Positions 5,616-6,908 of a stretch of DNA of 6,908 nt are shown here, piece by piece. This DNA is from Cyanobacteria bacterium UBA1186. Its GTDB lineage: Bacteria > Cyanobacteriota > Vampirovibrionia > Gastranaerophilales > Gastranaerophilaceae. Both the position numbers and the translations under genes were made by a program. Every line of letters begins with the position of its first letter. Within the stretch, counting starts at the first letter, position 1. Location of the stretch: positions 1 through 6,908 of the forward strand of contig DBYM01000070.1 in assembly GCA_002309875.1 (NCBI GenBank), given 5' to 3'. The notes beneath the pieces were generated by a model that had not been told where the DNA came from, did not search any database, and saw nothing but the letters and a program-made list of their open reading frames with translations.

Positions 5616-6671
5616 ATGGCTGAAAAATCAAGAAACAGAATGACCTTTGAGCGTTTAAAATATTACAGAAACTTAGGCGGAGGTGTAATCAGTTGCATCA
5701 GAAGCAGAATGTCCAAGACTCCGAGACCTTTGTGTTTTTCTTTAATGGTAACCAACAAATGTAATTGCGACTGCGATTATTGTTTTTGGAAACATAAAAG
5801 TCAGAATGAAGATATGCCGTTGGAAGAAATTCAGAGACTGCTCAAAGAAGCAGGCGAATTAGGCTATTTGGATACTTTGCTCTGGGGCGGAGAACCTCTT
5901 ATGAGAGATGATATTACCGAAATAGCAAAGTCCGCACATGAGGCGGGTTTATATACAAAACTCTCTACCAACGGTTGGTTTTTACAGGAAAATCCGGGAT
6001 TTGGCAAATATGCGGATTTGATGTTTGTATCAATGGACGCAATAGGGAAACCGCATGATGATTTAAGACATTGTCCGGGAATTTTTGACAGAGTTGTAAG
6101 CGGTATTGAGTATCACAAGATACATTCTCCGAAAATGAGAATTTATGTATGCTGCACGGTTTCTGCGCAGTCAAGTTTTGAGAAAATTAAAGAAGTTTCT
6201 CAGTTTTGTAAAGATGCTGACATACTCCATTACTTAACCGTTAATAAATCAAATCAGGCTTTGGAAGAAGCCAAGAACGTTAAAGATATGGAACTTGAGA
6301 GTGATCAATTGAGTGAACTTTTCATAAAACTTAAAGAGTTAAAACATCAGGGATATCCTATAAGGAATTCTGATTACTTTATGGACTACATAATTGACAA
6401 GAAAAACTATTATGAATGTCATTGGCCGAGAATTGCAACCGTAGTTTATGCAAACGGTGATGTTCTCAGATGCTATGACAGAGAACCGTATATCAGTGTA
6501 AGAGGACGTGCACTGAAAGATGTAATCAGCGATCCTTTGTATGTTGAAACGGTTAATAAGTGCCAGGATTGTAAGTTGGCTTGTGTAGGCAATTACGCAT
6601 TAGATGCATCAGGTTTATGGAGACTTGAATGGCCTGCAATTAAGTCACTTATGCAAATTGCTATCACATAA
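5616..6671 (+). CDS. Radical SAM protein with reduced SPASM/Twitch-type C-terminus
   Basis: A 351-residue radical SAM enzyme. The CX3CX2C cluster motif that binds the SAM-ligating [4Fe-4S] cluster is C49, C53 and C56, with an extra Cys51 between. WGGEPL (90-95) and STNG (117-120) are the usual SAM-binding motifs of the partial TIM barrel. At the C-terminus, C268 and C286 fit the CX9-15GX4C SPASM/Twitch opening (glycine at 281), and C316, C319 and C323 complete a five-cysteine set. That is fewer than a full two-cluster SPASM domain, so one auxiliary cluster is likely. Such enzymes modify peptides or proteins, or act on small molecules such as lipids and cofactors; which applies here is unknown. 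SD AAGGAG (5602-5607) supports this start over Met9. It follows the Fe-S/PHP genes by 76 bases and precedes a secreted-protein gene by 30 bases with no terminator between. Family assignment is very secure, substrate is not. Confidence 0.93.
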   Translation: MAEKSRNRMTFERLKYYRNLGGGVISCIRSRMSKTPRPLCFSLMVTNKCNCDCDYCFWKHKSQNEDMPLEEIQRLLKEAGELGYLDTLLWGGEPLMRDDITEIAKSAHEAGLYTKLSTNGWFLQENPGFGKYADLMFVSMDAIGKPHDDLRHCPGIFDRVVSGIEYHKIHSPKMRIYVCCTVSAQSSFEKIKEVSQFCKDADILHYLTVNKSNQALEEAKNVKDMELESDQLSELFIKLKELKHQGYPIRNSDYFMDYIIDKKNYYECHWPRIATVVYANGDVLRCYDREPYISVRGRALKDVISDPLYVETVNKCQDCKLACVGNYALDASGLWRLEWPAIKSLMQIAIT

Positions 6672-6701
6672 TTAAACATAAAAAATAGGGATAAATTGAA
6701 T

Positions 6702-6908
6702 ATGAAAAATCTGAAGAAATTTCTCGTCGTTTTGGTGATGTTGACTTTCGTATGCGAGCAAACTGCTATTTTTGCTGCAACAACGGTTAATAATACCAAG
6801 ACCGCTAATCAACAACAGCAGCAGATGAATGGCAGAAATACGCAGACAAGTTCCGGATCGCTGCAGCGTAGTAATAACATGCAAAACAACAATTGGTCGC
6901 AGCAGAAC
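6702..6908 (+). CDS. Secreted Gln/Asn-rich protein, N-terminal part (runs off window)
   Basis: The frame starting at ATG 6702 stays open to the window end (69 codons), so the gene is incomplete here. It begins with a typical Sec signal peptide: basic MKNLKK, a hydrophobic core (7-17), and likely cleavage near IFA-A (after residue 25). Cys18 lacks a proper lipobox (Val precedes it), so a lipoprotein is unlikely. The mature start is low-complexity, rich in Gln, Asn, Ser and Thr, including five Gln in a row around residues 38-42. A weak SD AGGG (6687-6690) is 11 bases upstream. With 30 bases after the radical SAM stop and no visible terminator, co-transcription is plausible. The protein is probably exported across the membrane; its function and true length are unknown. 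Confidence 0.75.
   Translation, partial: MKNLKKFLVVLVMLTFVCEQTAIFAATTVNNTKTANQQQQQMNGRNTQTSSGSLQRSNNMQNNNWSQQN

Noticed and set aside
6702..6908. Lipoprotein reading of the secreted protein using Cys18
   Set aside because: The residue before Cys18 is Val, with Phe before that, which does not form an acceptable lipobox.

Overview
The window is low-GC, AT-rich bacterial chromosome with ordinary start codons, mostly recognisable Shine-Dalgarno sites, and no mobile element, RNA gene or CRISPR array that I can see. The lineage cannot be fixed from sequence alone. My best guess is an anaerobic, gut-type bacterium, perhaps Vampirovibrionia/Gastranaerophilales (Melainabacteria) or a similar lineage such as Elusimicrobia. 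This rests on the AT-rich DNA, on enzymes typical of anaerobes, and on a protein with an Asn-rich N-terminus ending in an 'NFKN' motif, which recalls short 'NFKG'-type N-termini I associate with those lineages. That is inference from memory, not a search.

Left part (1-518): a small HU-family nucleoid protein (124-399, +) with its own promoter. It is followed by two hairpins, the second of which can serve as a terminator on both strands between convergent genes. Next comes a 470-residue protein on the minus strand (519-1931) that I cannot assign to a family. It has a strong SD and a near-consensus promoter, and is possibly a degenerate kinase-like domain followed by helical repeats.

Middle (1932-2194): a 263-base divergent regulatory region. 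It holds the near-consensus minus-strand promoter, overlapped by two inverted repeats, and a weaker plus-strand promoter for the operon that follows.

Right part (2195-6908, +): a gene cluster. Genes 2195-3307 and 4376-5539 are two distinct members of the 2-hydroxyacyl-CoA dehydratase / 'CoA activase-related' superfamily (COG3580-like with DUF2229, and COG3581-like). Each has three well-placed cysteines that could hold an Fe-S cluster. A PHP-fold metallohydrolase (3310-4359) with a complete set of metal ligands sits between them. A radical SAM protein with a reduced SPASM/Twitch-type C-terminus (5616-6671) follows after a 76-base gap. The start of a secreted Gln/Asn-rich protein (from 6702) runs off the window.

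The first three genes are almost certainly co-transcribed, with gaps of 2 and 16 bases. The arrangement (two Fe-S dehydratase-like subunits around a PHP hydrolase, then a radical SAM enzyme) suggests one oxygen-sensitive pathway or modification system. The substrate is not visible from sequence, and the ATP-driven activator that normally energises this superfamily is not in the window.
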